DNA from: Gambelia wislizenii
Taxonomy: Eukaryota; Chordata; Lepidosauria; Squamata; Crotaphytidae
DNA length: 64,000 nt
Assembly (NCBI GenBank): GCA_030847615.1
Contig: JAUMIR010000005.1
Span: 58,617,001-58,681,000 of the forward strand
Direction: 5' to 3'
Each line of letters opens with the position of its first letter. The first letter of the stretch is position 1. Position numbers and translations under genes: made by a program. The notes under the pieces were generated by a model that had not been told where the DNA came from, did no database searches, and saw only the letters and a program-made list of their open reading frames with translations. Positions 21,833 to 33,796 of this stretch are shown in pieces.

Positions 21833-22029
21833 CAGTCAGCCCTCCATATTCATATGTTCTGTATCCATAAAGGATTTAACCAACAACGGCTCAAAAATAT
21901 TCAGTAAAAAAATCCAAAAAGTAAAGCTTGTTGTTCACCCTTTTATATATGGGAAGCCATTTTACTATGCTACTGTATATAATGTGGGAGTCCTGGAATC
22001 AAACCCCAGCAGATATCGAGGGCCTACTG
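21833..22029. mobile_element. Tigger/pogo-type element
   Basis: Starts cagtcagccctccatattca, ends 'cgagggcctactg', flanked by TA. The interior has 'ggatttaaccaacaacggc' and 'gggaagccattttactatgc', the reverse orientation of the 45.8-kb copy. Confidence 0.8.
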
Positions 22030-22070
22030 TAATTCATAGACAGGAGCCCAGGGCAGTAGGAAGAAAAGAT

Positions 22071-22084
22071 TTCATGCTGCAAGG
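22071..22084. repeat. 14-bp target-site duplication, left copy
   Basis: ttcatgctgcaagg, repeated exactly at 23208-23221 flanking the LINE. Confidence 0.9.
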
Positions 22085-23207
22085 TCTCTTGCTTCAAATA
22101 CCTGGGGGTAATTTTTCAAGCCACTGGTAGTAGGAAAGCGCATGGGAAGTATGCTGATTGCAATGCGCAGAGGAGTACAACAACCATTCTCAAATTTCTT
22201 AAAACAAGAGGAGACCACTATTTACCTGCAGCGCTTAAACTCTTTGAAGCCAAACCAGTAGCACAACTGCTTTATGGATCCCAATTGGGACCCTTCCCCA
22301 ACCCTGCTCCATTAGAACTTGTCCAATCCAAATTCTTAAGATCAGCTTTCCAAACTCCAAAATGTGTCTCTAACGCAGCTCTGAGACTGGAGTCAGGATT
22401 TATGAAAATGGAGGCCAGAGTGTGGGTGACCATACTCAACTACTGGCTCAGACTATCCCTCTTTCCCACTGGCCTTGCTCCACTAACCTTAAGTGATGAT
22501 TTCCAATCCAGCTGGAAACAGACAGTGATGACTAAAATCTCAATGCTGGGCCTTTCTCCAGATCTTCTGCTAAGCCTGGGATATGATAGGGCGAAAGCTA
22601 CTATCAAACAACGGGTAGCAGATATAGAGCGACAACTGGATCTAGCCAGTACTCCAACCTTCATTGCTAGTGACTCCAATAGATATCTGGCCTCACCTTT
22701 GGCATACTTAGCAACACTTGAAATACCTAAACATCGAAGGGCCTTTACTCTTGCACGGTGTCGTGCCCTCCCTTCAGCTGTCCTTGAAGGGCGATACAAG
22801 AAGATCCCCTTCTCAGACAGACTTTGCCCCTGCAACTCAGGTCAAATAGAAACAACAGAGCATGTATTACTCCAGTGCTCATACTACAGGGAAATACGTC
22901 TCAGACTTATATCACCCCTGTTGCATAAATATCAAGGGCACACTGGACAATTCTACATAAACTTGTTGCTTTCAGACACCAACCCAGGAACAACTTATAA
23001 TGTTGCCAGATTCTGCGCAGCTGCGGTTAAAATTCGACAGACAATGTCCTCAGCAGTAGAATAGTATCAACCTAGTCTTGTCATACTGGAGCTAACATTT
23101 TAAATACTGCTTTTAGCCTGTTTTTATCCTGTGATTTCACCTTTATTTTTTATCCCCTTTTTACCTGTGCTGGTCTATGACCGTAATAAAGATTCTTCTT
23201 CTTCTTC
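22085..23207 (+). mobile_element. 5'-truncated LINE with intact C-terminal coding region
   Basis: A 1.12-kb insertion bounded by an exact 14-bp TSD. It holds the end of the ORF2-like frame, a short 3' UTR and a 3' end 'gaccgtaataaagattcttc' running into (TTC)n. 5' truncation plus TSD is standard target-primed reverse transcription. The exact TSD and open frame make it one of the youngest insertions here. Confidence 0.9.
22087..23064 (+). CDS. LINE ORF2 C-terminal region (end of RT, zinc-binding tail), partial
   Basis: 325 codons open from the truncation point to TAG, with no internal stop. It begins SCFKYLGVIF, which fits the conserved YLG block near the end of the RT domain in CR1/L2/jockey-like elements. 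Near the C-terminus, LCPCNSGQIETTEHVLLQCS (22820-22881) forms a C-C-H-C arrangement typical of the zinc-binding tail of these proteins, often linked to RNA binding or target priming. There is no natural start codon because the 5' end is missing, and no endonuclease. It is unlikely to be expressed as a functional protein. The clade (L2, Vingi or CR1) is not settled. Confidence 0.85.
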   Translation, partial: SCFKYLGVIFQATGSRKAHGKYADCNAQRSTTTILKFLKTRGDHYLPAALKLFEAKPVAQLLYGSQLGPFPNPAPLELVQSKFLRSAFQTPKCVSNAALRLESGFMKMEARVWVTILNYWLRLSLFPTGLAPLTLSDDFQSSWKQTVMTKISMLGLSPDLLLSLGYDRAKATIKQRVADIERQLDLASTPTFIASDSNRYLASPLAYLATLEIPKHRRAFTLARCRALPSAVLEGRYKKIPFSDRLCPCNSGQIETTEHVLLQCSYYREIRLRLISPLLHKYQGHTGQFYINLLLSDTNPGTTYNVARFCAAAVKIRQTMSSAVE

Positions 23208-23221
23208 TTCATGCTGCAAGG

Positions 23222-24370
23222 ATTGTTAAATTGGATTGAAGATTTTCATCTTCTTTACTTGGTTGTTTCTTTAAATCTTAAATGTCAATTAACAATCTCA
23301 GAGACAGAATTATGAAATAACTGTTAGGAGCAACAGAGCCTGCTGCAATAACAGCCTGATCATAAAATGGGCTGAAAGCTTCACTTCAAGGGTAAGAATC
23401 TGAAACACAATTCAGCATTGGGAAATGCTGTAAAAATAGAGTCCAAAAACTTACCAATCCCTGCTAGTAGCCCACTAGTTCATATGACAATGGAACTGAG
23501 GAGAGGTACTTTTTGGTAGTACCACATTAGAGATGGTGCCTCCAAAGAAACTGCTGTAGCCAGTAATATACATTTTTAGGAAGCTACATAGTACCTCAGA
23601 ACTGCTTCCCTTGCTGGTGATTCTCTATCTTGAGGTTGGAAAAATTATTCTCTCCCCCCAGGATAGCCATGTGCAGTAATGTGTATAAATGTGGGGTTTT
23701 TTTAAAACATCATTTAAAATAAGGGTAGAGAGATTTCAGGATGCGGGATCCACTTTACCTTTTGCTACAACCCCAAGATCCACCATTGGAATTCAGTGCA
23801 CAAGATATGCACTGAGAATGGAAGACTTCTGAAGCCCAGACATTTGTTTTGAATACCAGAACTGAAGTGAATTCATGGTCCTTCCACAGAAAGAGGTATT
23901 CCTGGTTACCCTTTTGCCCAGCTTCAGAAGTTAATGGGACATCATTTTGTTGTTACTGCTAAGTAAATGGAAGTCAGAATGTTTTGCTTATTTACAGACA
24001 GAGATTTACCAATAGATCCCAATCTACCCTCTGCCCCACCTGTTTTCAATGCACGGGCTTTTTTTCGGACTTCCTAATTTCTTTATCCATTTCTTTTTTA
24101 ATTACAGCATTTTTTTCAAAGCTAAAAGACCAACACTTCCGTTCAGTCCCACTATTCTAACATCTACAGTGTTTCTGAACTTTAAATGGCTACACTCATT
24201 CCAACCTTACCAGTGTATAAGCAAACAAAGAACAGAGGTTTGGCAATACCCATAAGATTTAGATCTCCCCAGGAGTTCTCATTAGCAAGGTCGATTAAAG
24301 AGTAGTAGCAGAAGCTGCTCTCATACACATACACATTAATTAGGCTACTTAGCTATTGCTTAAAACAATT
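23222..24370. other. No recognised gene
   Basis: AT-rich unique-looking sequence, no coding signal. Confidence 0.4.
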
Positions 24371-24371
24371 T

Positions 24372-24411
24372 GTAAGCCGCTCTGATAGCCTTGTGGCTGA
24401 AGAGCGGGGTA

Positions 24412-24442
<31 letters not shown>
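24372..24442 (+). mobile_element. Short LINE/SINE tail with (AAAT)n
   Basis: 'gtaagccgctctgatagcct' and 'gaagagcggggtataaataa' followed by about seven AAAT units. Same tail as 17782-17864. Confidence 0.75.
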
Positions 24443-24828
24443 AAATATTTACTTGCAGCTCTTTTAAACAGTTCTGTACACACATCTCTTGAGTACAACC
24501 ATTTGTTAACAGACCTTTTTGTTTGTTTGCTTTACTGCTCTGCACTTGATTCTTTTTCTTTTCTTTGCATTAAGTTTGTTCTCAAATGTTTAATTAAAGA
24601 AGGAACATCCGGCCAGAACAACAACAGCAGCAACTACCAGAAAACATAGAGCACAGCTTAATAACAAACAAAATGGAATATGTGCTTACAAATATTTTTA
24701 CGTTTTTTCTAGTTGGTAAACCAAATCAGAATAGAAACCGAGCATATGTAGAGTAGCAAAATTAGACTGAAATCACTGGCTATCACTGTTAATTATAAAG
24801 CTATACAAAGATGTATCTCGGGCCATGT

Positions 24829-25668
24829 CTATGCAGGGGAAAAAACTGTATTCACCTCCTTTTCAGTGCCATTAGAACACATGATGTATGGCCTGTTTAA
24901 CAGTGAAAGCACTTCTTTCAGATGTTTTTTAAAAAGACACTTTTTGTTTCACAATTTTAGGCAAAACCGGATTTTATGTGTGTCAGGATTGGGGTGGAAT
25001 CATGGGGCTGGGCTAACTGGAGGGGAGGACAGCTAACACCAGGGAAAGGGGAAGCGGATGAAGGATCTGTCTACTTGCTCAGTTTTACCCCCTTTCCCAA
25101 GTGGAGGCTCAGGTGAGTTGAGCTTGGTTGATTTTGCCAGCAAGAATGAGAGGAAGGGGGAAGCGGGGGGGGGGGAAGGATCTGTTTATCTGCTCTGGTT
25201 GTTGTTGTTGTTTTGCAGAGGATAAAGTTCATGTGGCAGAAACTTCCAAGCTGGAGAGCCCAAACTGAGAGGGAAGGGAAAGGGAGCTTCGGGGGTAGGC
25301 TCTGCACAATAGCTGGTGGTTTAAGGCGTTCCTTTAAGTTCAGTGCATAGTATTGGGTGTGTATGTGTGTGCACGCATGCGTGTGTGCGTTGGTGCGTCA
25401 TAAGACATGCAAAGTCCCCACCCTAACTCATGATCACTCACTGGGATGAGACCCAGTGAGACCTTATATGGATAAGGCAACCAATGAGAGTGCCAGCTGG
25501 CAAGATTGACAGGTAAGCAATAAGGCTATTGGATGATAGCTTGTGGTATGCAAAAGGCATCCCTTTTATACCAGTTTGCATTTGGGCACAGGAATGTATG
25601 GCACCAATGGGATGATTCCAGGGTGAATTGAAAGAATAATACTGTGGACTAGTGTAGACAAGCCCTCA
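24829..25668. mobile_element. Non-autonomous DNA element ('gtctacac' ends)
   Basis: Left end gggccatgtctatgcagggg and right end 'actagtgtagacaagccc' are inverted (rc gggcttgtctacactagt). The interior is non-coding, with GC-rich patches and a (TG)n/(CG) stretch at 25358-25392. It may be related to the element at 50.6-51.6 kb. Superfamily not assigned. Confidence 0.55.
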
Positions 25669-25681
25669 GTTAACAAAGGCC

Positions 25682-25898
25682 TAATTCACACTACACAAAA
25701 AAATCCAATTTGAAACTGAACTATTTGCCATGGCTCCTTCCTATGGAATCATGAGAGTTGTAATTTTACAAGGTCTTAAGCCTTCTCTGCCAAAGAATGC
25801 TGGTGCCTCACCAAACTACAAATCCCAGGATTCCATGGGAAGGAGCCATGGCAAATAATCCAGTTTCAAACTGGATTATTTGTATGGTGTGGATTTGG
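25682..25898. mobile_element. Palindromic MITE, copy 2
   Basis: Arms around 'ttgccatggctccttcctat' and 'atgggaaggagccatggcaa', with 'tccaatttgaaactg' mirrored by 'cagtttcaaactgga'. Same family as 15.99 and 42.45 kb. Nearly a full palindrome. Confidence 0.7.
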
Positions 25899-26576
25899 CC
25901 AAAGTGTCTTACAAAGAAGTTACTTTTTACAAGGTCTTTTTACCTCTGTCCAGCCCATCTTTTCCTCGTCTTCTTCCAAGAGTACTTTATCAGCATTGCA
26001 ACTAGGATGATGGTGAAGAAAAACAGAAGAAACAGAAACTTCCCCTGTCAAACTGAAGCACTGTCTCTGCAGTAAACAATGCAATAAAGTTTGAGCTGAG
26101 AAACAACAGGATTCTGCTCTAGCTGATTGTACTGTAGGTGTGTGCCTGCCTACAACAGGTAAGGTAAACAGGGGTTGCCTGCAGAATTCTTTACTGAGCA
26201 TGTGTGAGCAGTCAAACAAAGAGAAAGGATACACAAGCCCCACCAGGTACCCCCAGACTTTTAAAAAAACATAGATCTAGCCACCAACATGGAAATCAAG
26301 AGAAGTGGATGGTGAAGAAAGAAAAAATAATAACTCCTGCCTGCATTTTGGAAGAAGCTTTCAAGTGACTCCTAAAAAGTTCAAAAAATCTGTTTACTCA
26401 TGAATGACTTACCTGACAGTTGTTCCATTTCACATGTGCATATTGTTAGTTTTTAATAAAAAGGTGGCTTAAACATGTTAAACTGCTCTTTTTATTGTCT
26501 GCATATAGAAACCTATCCCTATTCTTTTCATGTAATTTCTGCCTCTAGTATCAAGTTTTCTGTTAAAAGGATTATA

Positions 26577-27274
26577 GTCTGCCATCAACTTTTGCAGGGG
26601 TTAGGGGAACATGACCCTGGTGAAAGTGGAAAAAATGTGAATATCATAAACTCCTTCCCAAACATGCATGCTACAGACTCCTTTCCTGCCAACAGCTCCG
26701 GCCTGTACCTCTCCTTCCCATCTTGGCACCACAATGCCTTAGCCAGATTTTCAAGCCCTTTCCAGAGGAGCAGGAGGAGTAGAGTGAGGTGGTGGATCAG
26801 CTGGGAAAGGCTTGAAAATCTGGCTGAGGTGTCAGGGTGGCAAGGTGGGAAAGGAAGTGATGGGCTGGTGCAGTTGGCAGGACAGGGGACAGAGAGGAGC
26901 AGGGGGAGCTCACTTGGCTGGGAGAGGCTTGAAAATCTGATTGAGGCATTATGGTGGCAAAGTGGGCAAGGGAATGATGGGCTGGTGCTGTTGGCAGAAG
27001 AGGAGTTGAAGAGGAGGGGAGGAGCTGAAGCAGTGGGTCGAGGAGGTCGATTGGCCAGGAAGAGCTTGAAAATCTGGCTGAGACATTGTGGTGGCAAGCT
27101 GGGAAAGGGCGTGATGGGTTGGCACTGTTGGCAGGACAGAAGACGGAGAGGAAGAGGGAGAACAGAAGGACTGGGATGAGGCGGTTGAGCTAGTTAAGCA
27201 GCAGCCGCTACAAACTCATGACTAACCAAATCCATGAAAGAGAAACCCACAAATGTGGAGGGCCGAGCGTACTG
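26577..27274. mobile_element. Tigger-like element with internal tandem repeats
   Basis: The left end 'gtctgccatcaacttttgca' plus 'gaaagtggaaaaaatgtgaa' and the right end 'aaatgtggagggccgagcgt' fit degenerate Tigger ends after a TA. The interior carries three 127-bp tandem units and one inverted piece. The 234-codon open frame over it (26475-27179) changes reading phase between units because 127 is not a multiple of three, so it is not a gene. Confidence 0.55.
26811..27180. repeat. Minisatellite, three units of about 127 bp
   Basis: The motif cttgaaaatc starts units at 26811, 26938 and 27065. Each continues with 'tggctgag', 'ggtggcaa', 'tgatggg' and 'gttggcag'. An inverted partial unit ('gccagattttcaagcc') lies upstream at 26728-26755. 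Confidence 0.85.
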
Positions 27275-28833
27275 CCCAGGAACACTTAATTAACTGAGGT
27301 ATACCTGTAGTTACAGCCCTATGGTAAAGGCCCTATGTGAGCCAGATGTATCAGATTCCCCCATTTTGACCAGAAATCTAAGGGGCAATGGATTCAACAG
27401 AGAATATTTGGAAAATGTGTCAGCCTCATGAACTGAAAACTTGGCAAAGTAGAAGAGGTAGATCTGAGGTTCCTACTCTCTTGGTGGAGAGGCTCTCTGG
27501 ATGGCTATCTTTGAAGTTCATATCTTTACTTTAAATATATAGCCACCCTACTGCAGTTAAAAACAAGAGTAACACAAACAAAGAAGTAGAGAAGAAGAAA
27601 ATGCCAGCAAAAGAAAAAGGGGAAAGATTGCCAGAAGGCTTTGAAGATCTGGGAACTAGCAAAGATAAGGTTTATTGGGTATTAGAAATACTGAACTGAT
27701 GTTTGGAATCAGTGATCAACCAGAGGGGTGACAGTAAACTAAACCTCAGTTCAAATGAGATGGTGAATCTCTTAGTGGTTTCATTAAGGACACAGCTGAT
27801 AGTTGGGGGATAATGGAGCTGTGGGCATTCTGGCAACTGCTTTAGACAGAATCAGAGTACTGATCTTTCTGCTCTGAGTTCTCCAAGACCTCAAAAGGTT
27901 GGTACTGTACTTGAGATTATTAATGCTAGAAATTAAATCTGGGGCCTTGTGATGTAAGTTGTGTGATATACCACTGAGTTTCCAAACCACTCTCCTGTAT
28001 GTTGCATGGCTAAAGTTGGTTTTAATAAAATGATATTTTAATATATGTTCATTATATATTTTTAATGTAGTCTCTGTCTTCCTAACCATCTAATTCCTTC
28101 ACCTGGCAATTCATTTGCTTGTTTGTAGTTTCCAAGATTTGCTGCATCAGGGTTTATAACAAGAGTAGTGGTTTGGGGGGTGGGTGTTTTGTTTTGTTTT
28201 TGTTTTTGTTTTTTTTTTGGCCCAGCTCATACTATCAACAGTGTGCTTGAGAGTAAAACATTTAGTTCAGTAACCTAGTTACCTCCATATTTGAAGTGTC
28301 GTGTATTCAGTATTTGGGGAAATGAAATCCAGCTTTAGGTCTCATCATCAGCATGCTCTGTATTCCTTGATTTATTCCCTGGGCAGTGAGGGATTAAACT
28401 GAACAGTTTAGAGGGATGTTACAAAGGATAAGGTGTCCATAAAACAAGAGAGCATAATTAGTTGGAGTGGACCTTTCAAATCCTTTAATTCCCTGCTTCC
28501 AAAAATACATCCCTCCTGTGGTCCTCCATTTGGTTGTGTTTGCTTGGAAGGAAAACTACAGTGTCAATACAGAAAAATAATCAATGACTGCAGGAGAGGA
28601 ATCCACTGCAGTAGGAGATAGCTGCACTTTAAAGTTCTGGAAGAATTATTACACTCTCAATTTAGAGGTGGGTGCATAATTGTGGGTAAAACCACTAGCC
28701 AAAAAACAGCCCTCCCCACAACCTATGTACTATGTGAACTTGCTAATCTTTTAAGAATGGGAATTAATCTGACGCAAATGCACGTCTTCATTTGCTATCA
28801 ACTCAAATTGCTCTAATCTGTAGCACTTTGCCT

Positions 28834-28882
<49 letters not shown>

Positions 28883-29635
28883 CAAACCCTCTCCTCCATT
28901 CCTGCAATCCAGCAATCAACTAAAGTGAGGAGGCAGGATCTTTTTATGGTGAGGAAGTGAGCGCTCTGGCATTCGGACAGCAAAAGCTTAATCTGGAATT
29001 AAATCCTGAACATCTCTCTTCCTCTTTTACTCTTCTAAAGCTTTGCACTTGAACCAAGAGACCACAGTTTTGCACAAAATCTGTTACCATCATGAAATTA
29101 CAGTCATCAGTTCTGTTTCAGTCCAGATTTGTTGATGCTGTTGTTGTTGTTCCTCCGAAGAGCAGTGAGCATTCAAACATTTGTCAAACCTTTACACTCC
29201 TAAAATAGCACTAGTCATAGCTTATGAGGGCAGAAGGTCATCTCCGCAATATTACAACAAAGAGCCCACAGAACAGCCTTAGGATTGCAATAGGAACTCC
29301 AGTATAAACAAGATATGCACATCTTTCCAAGCTACAATCAGGCAGTTTGGAGGCACTGGCAGGGATGGGGTGGTGGTGGTGAAGCTAGGAATCAGAACTA
29401 AAGTTTAGAGGAAAAGATATAAAGGAATGTGGTAGCTGAGAAAAAGAAATGTATACCATAAGCTTTCATGGACTTCAGTCCACTTCATGCAATGTACCAG
29501 ATTACAAGTGGACTGGAGTCCTCAAAAACTTATGCTGGAAATTTCTTTTTCTTAGTCTTAAATGTAGTATATCATTCCTTTCTATCTTTTTTAAAGCTGA
29601 AACAGACAAACATGGCTATGTATCTGAATAAAGTT
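27275..29635. other. No recognised gene; microsatellite inside
   Basis: AT-rich non-coding. It contains GTTTT-type tracts at 28188-28220 and a pure (CT)n at 28835-28880. Nothing else identifiable. Confidence 0.4.
28835..28880. repeat. (CT)n microsatellite
   Basis: About 23 uninterrupted CT units. Confidence 0.95.
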
Positions 29636-29637
29636 CA

Positions 29638-30420
29638 GTGTGTGTGTGTGCGTGCGTGCACCCACGCATATGTGTGCATGCCTTCAAGTTTCCTGTCAAC
29701 TTGTGGTGACCCCATGAATTTCATAGGGTTTTGTTAGGCAAAGAATATTCAGAGGTGGTTATGCCAGTTCCTTCCTCTCAATTATAGCCTACAGCACCTG
29801 GCCTTCTATTCTGCCTTGGTCAGGCCTCACCTAGAATACTGTGTCCAGTTCTGGGCACCACAATTCAAAAAGGATATGGACAAATTGGAGCGTGTCCAGA
29901 GGAGGGCGACTAAAATGGTGAAAGGTCTGGAAACCATGCCTTATGAGGAAAGACTTAGGGAGCTGGGTATGTTTAGCCTGGAAAAGGGCGATATGATAGC
30001 CCTGTTTAAGTATTTGAAGGGGTGTCACATTGAGGATGGAGCAAGCTTGTTTTCTGCTGCTCCAGAAACTAGAACATGGAACAATGGATGCAAGCTCCGG
30101 GAACAGAGATTCATTCCACCTCAACATTAGGAGGAACTTTCTGACAGTAAGAGCTGTTCGGCAGTGGAACACACTCCCTTGGAGTGTGGGTTTCCTTCCT
30201 TGGAGGTCTTTAAACAGAGGCTGGATGGCCATCTGTCAGGGATGCTTTAATCATGATTTCCTGCATGGCAGGGGGTTGGACTGGATGACCCTTGTGGTCT
30301 CTTCTAACTCTACAATTCTATGATTCATTGGTGGTGTCCCATCCAGGTACTATCCAGAACTGACCCTGCTTAGCTTCCAAAATCAGATGGGATCTGCTGC
30401 CTTTAGGATATTTAGGCTTA
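29638..30420 (-). mobile_element. 5S rRNA-derived SINE, antisense, split by CR1
   Basis: On the minus strand the head (30420 to 30327) is a recognisable 5S rRNA derivative: 'gaagctaagcagggtcag' and 'gtacctggatgggacacc', continuing after the CR1 with 'caggtgctgtaggctat' (29790-29806). The tail ends 'gtcaccacaagttgacag' and 'acttgaaggcatgc' next to (TG)n. 5S-derived SINEs use the internal 5S promoter for RNA polymerase III. Partial tails lie at 15.4 and 52.35 kb. Confidence 0.8.
29811..30326 (+). mobile_element. CR1 LINE 3' end
   Basis: The plus strand encodes the CR1 C-terminus: frame 29816-30130 has [20 protein letters not shown] and [20 protein letters not shown], and frame 30030-30323 continues with RNFLTVRAVRQWNTLPW after a frameshift. 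The 3' end is 'aactctacaattctatgatt', the CR1-type terminal octamer region. It is inserted in the 5S-SINE, so it is younger than it. Confidence 0.9.
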
Positions 30421-31790
30421 CCATGTCATTTATACATTAAAAGTAAATAACGTATGCAGTGCAGAAATGAAGCTAATGAAAAGTATAAAAGTTAATAACC
30501 TGATTATTTTACGTATATATGAGTGCTCATAAAAGAAGAGTAAGGTCTGTGTCACAAAGATGCTCCTCCTTCAACTGGTCAGCAGTTTGAAAGCTGCACA
30601 CAAAATCTTTAAACTGCAGTGCTGTATTAAAATTAATGCAGTAATGGGCAGGCAATATGGAACAGACTGATTTTAATGGGGCACACTTAATTGTCATCTC
30701 ACACACTCATCCTGACTAAAGTAATTGGAATGGAAACAGAATGTAATTGGAGTTCTTGTGAAAACCTATTCCACAGCATTAAAATCTGACACTGTGATAT
30801 GTCAAGGAGACTGAATCTACCACATTAGGGCGGCATTGCCAAGCGTGATATTAACTGGTTGCTATAGCTTTTTGTTATTGTGTTATTTTCATTGGACATC
30901 TTGAGCTTATTCTCTGGCAAGGAATAAACAGGACTTATTTATAAGTTGTTGTTGTTTTTAATTGCAAGGCCATGTTTTCTTTGAGTTTTGATACATCACA
31001 ATGTAGCTACATATGGGAGGCACACATGCTGCAATGGCATATTAGAGCAACAGGAGAAGGGGAGGGAGAAGGCACTAAACTGTTCTCTTCAAATGCTTCT
31101 TCAAATGCAGACAAAGAAGACAAACATCAAGGAGCAAAATTACAATGTTTTTAGATCTGCCTCTAAAAGGGCAGAAAAGTACGTTACCAGGGAAACTGAG
31201 GCTCCCAATCCAATATGAAGATGGGAGCTCTTGGCAGGGGAAAAGCAGCTAGGAGGAGACTGCTTACTCTTCTCCCCAATCATCAGTTCTATTCTGAAAA
31301 TGCCTCTGAAGAAATTTTAATAGTCCCCCCCCCCCACCACAGTCAGATTACAAAATAGGAGCCTGTGAGCAAAGCAGGGAGGGGGGGAGCTCAGACAAGG
31401 GAGGAATTGCAGGGTAGGTGGAGAATAATGCATCATCCCCTCCCTTCCCCATGATGATACTCCTCTAGAAATACAGTACATCCCACCCCCCAAATTGTGC
31501 TGTTGTGGCAAATATGGCATTAGGAATGGTAGCATCTAAGTGCGGACTTGCTCATCTCAGCACTTTCTGCTACAAAAGCTTCATCACCCAACTGGCTTTT
31601 TCTCAAAAGGAACACAATAGCTTGTGATTTGATTTTTTTTTCTTTCTCAAAAAGTCTGATTCTGTCTTTTCATGGCATATGTGATAATGAGAAGACTCCA
31701 TGTCCCATTATCTTCCAACTCAGCAATCAGATAACAAAGGGTTAGCTAGAGTCTAGAGAAAGGTAACACACTTTCGGGTCAGCATCATCA
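30421..31790. other. No recognised gene
   Basis: AT-rich sequence with a poly-C run near 31324-31337. No coding seen. Confidence 0.4.
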
Positions 31791-31794
31791 GATG

Positions 31795-32290
31795 TCACAG
31801 GTCAGCAGAGAAAAATGACCAATCAAGACTTACAGAGTAGGGATCTTCCAGAAACCTCCAAGACAAGGTAATAAATACTGCCTCTGGGCCATGAGGCAGA
31901 GAGAAGAACACAGACAACAAAGGAGCATCCTGGGGCAAGGACCTCACCTTGGCTAGGGGAAGGCTGTTTGAGACTGGTCTGAAAACAGGCATTTGGCTCA
32001 CAGCCAACCCTCAGCTCAACAGACTGAACTTCATGTCAGTGAATGAGTAGCTCGGGAACTGTACTAGTTAGATTGCGTTAGGGAATTATGTCTATTTTTC
32101 GAACTTGGCTGGAAATGACTGAACATTTCTGTAATTCATAACTTCTAAGAATGTACCTGGAAAGGAAGAGCCTTCCAAGAGAATTATGTGTATGTTATGA
32201 ACTCTGTGTAGAATAAAGTCTTTTTCTATATGAACTCTGCTTAGAATAAAGTCTTTTTTATCTTTTTATCAGCTAATACTTCACACGTGT
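31795..32290 (+). mobile_element. Possible LTR
   Basis: Starts tgtcacaggtcagcagag. It has a duplicated polyadenylation-like segment 'gaactctgtgtagaataaag' / 'gaactctgcttagaataaag' (32196-32252). No matching second LTR or convincing end was found. Weak call. Confidence 0.3.
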
Positions 32291-32299
32291 ATTTGCTGG

Positions 32300-33795
32300 T
32301 CAGTTCCTCCCTCTAGGCTCAGAAGGAGGGGTAGTGGCATCCCTGCAGAGCAGGGACACAACTATCCAAACCTCACAGTCTCCATTTGTGCTGTGTGTAA
32401 AGGGTTCAAAAGCTCAAAGGGTGGTGGCAGCTAGCTCAAAGGAGGCACAATTAAGGGGACTTCCCAGGCAGAGGAACCCCAAGATTGCATCTCATAAGGC
32501 AGCAAGTCCTCAGAAGCAGGTGTGCGAGCCCACACTGAGGAAAAGCTGTATCACAGCATAGTTAACCTACTTTGGACTTAACTTCAATCTTCATCCACAG
32601 ACCATCTCCAAATGCAAAAGAACTTGAGAGAGTTATCAGTGGAAAGGTATTTCGAGTCACAATGAAAGGAGGCTTGTTTAATGAAGTCACCAGAATAGCA
32701 GATTTCATTTTGAGGATGCAAAGATTTATTTATTGCCTAATTCACAAATGTAAAAGCGGTGAAAAGGTCACGGTCCTTTCCCAGGTCTTTTACTGAATGG
32801 TTTCCTAAAGGCAGCTCCACAGACATAGCCCTGCAGCAATCAAGCATGGTCCACAAGCTTCCCTCTACTCCTGGGAGCAGGTTACTAATCTCTGTTCTAT
32901 ATCTTGATTGCCAATGAGAAGAGAGCTCTATAGGAAGCACATAATGCACTTCCAGATGTGGGTGCCTAGGTGCTTGCATTTCCTGCTTATTTTCTTCTGG
33001 TATCAGTTCCTTCTTTTGCCAGGCCCCTCAGAGATCTAACCTTATCCTTACTTCTTTAATAAAAGTTGGTAAAAGATAACCATTTATGGACAACCTTTAA
33101 AAAACACACTCCACAAATTACTTTTTACATGCAACAGTAACCCCATCATCCCCTTTTCTTTCTGCATCAGAGCTCTGTCTTTGCAGTAATGGAAGAGCAA
33201 CAGAGAAAGAGATAGGAAAGCCCAGTTTTCAGCTGCCTGCATCTTTTCCTTTTAAAGGGCAAAAACTTTAATGATTGATTCCAGTTGATTGCTTTTATAT
33301 GCTACTCCTGCTCCTCTCCACCTCCACCTCCACCTCAGCTCCTATTTTAGCCTCCTGTCTCTCAAAGCTACCTTTGGTTTTAGTTGTGTTCCTCACAAGT
33401 TTCCCCCCACTTTGCCCCCTTTATTGTTTGTGCACACCCTATTTGGAGTGAAGAGCAGCCCTGCAATTTGTACTACATACCATTTCATTAGATTACTTTC
33501 CTGGCAGTGAAAAGATGAAGCAGAGAGTTGCCAAAAAGCCTCTGAAAAGTCAGGGAAACTATGCAGAATAACATACAGTTTGCCAAATGCAAACCTTTTA
33601 CCACAGAGAAACAAGCTGCTTTTTGGCAGTATGGACCTGTATTATTATTTAGACTGCATTGTTAATGTAAATGGCACCTTGCACAATTTCACAGGCACAG
33701 ACAGTCCTGCAGTGAAGAAATAACTTGGGATTTGAAGTAGACTAAGTGAAAAACAGCAATAGCTAAGGCACAGAAAGGTGTACATGTACACACTG
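32300..33795. other. No recognised gene
   Basis: Mixed-composition sequence with short frames of no recognisable family. A polypyrimidine stretch lies at 33308-33340. Confidence 0.35.
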
Positions 33796-33796
33796 T

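Noticed and set aside
22440..22835. 131-codon minus-strand frame
   Set aside because: Shadow of the LINE ORF2 frame on the plus strand.
26475..27179. 234-codon plus-strand open frame
   Set aside because: It spans 127-bp tandem repeats read in changing phase, and the opposite strand is open too. Not a protein gene.
30327..30420. Functional 5S rRNA gene
   Set aside because: Only a diverged part of 5S is present, joined to a SINE body and interrupted by CR1.
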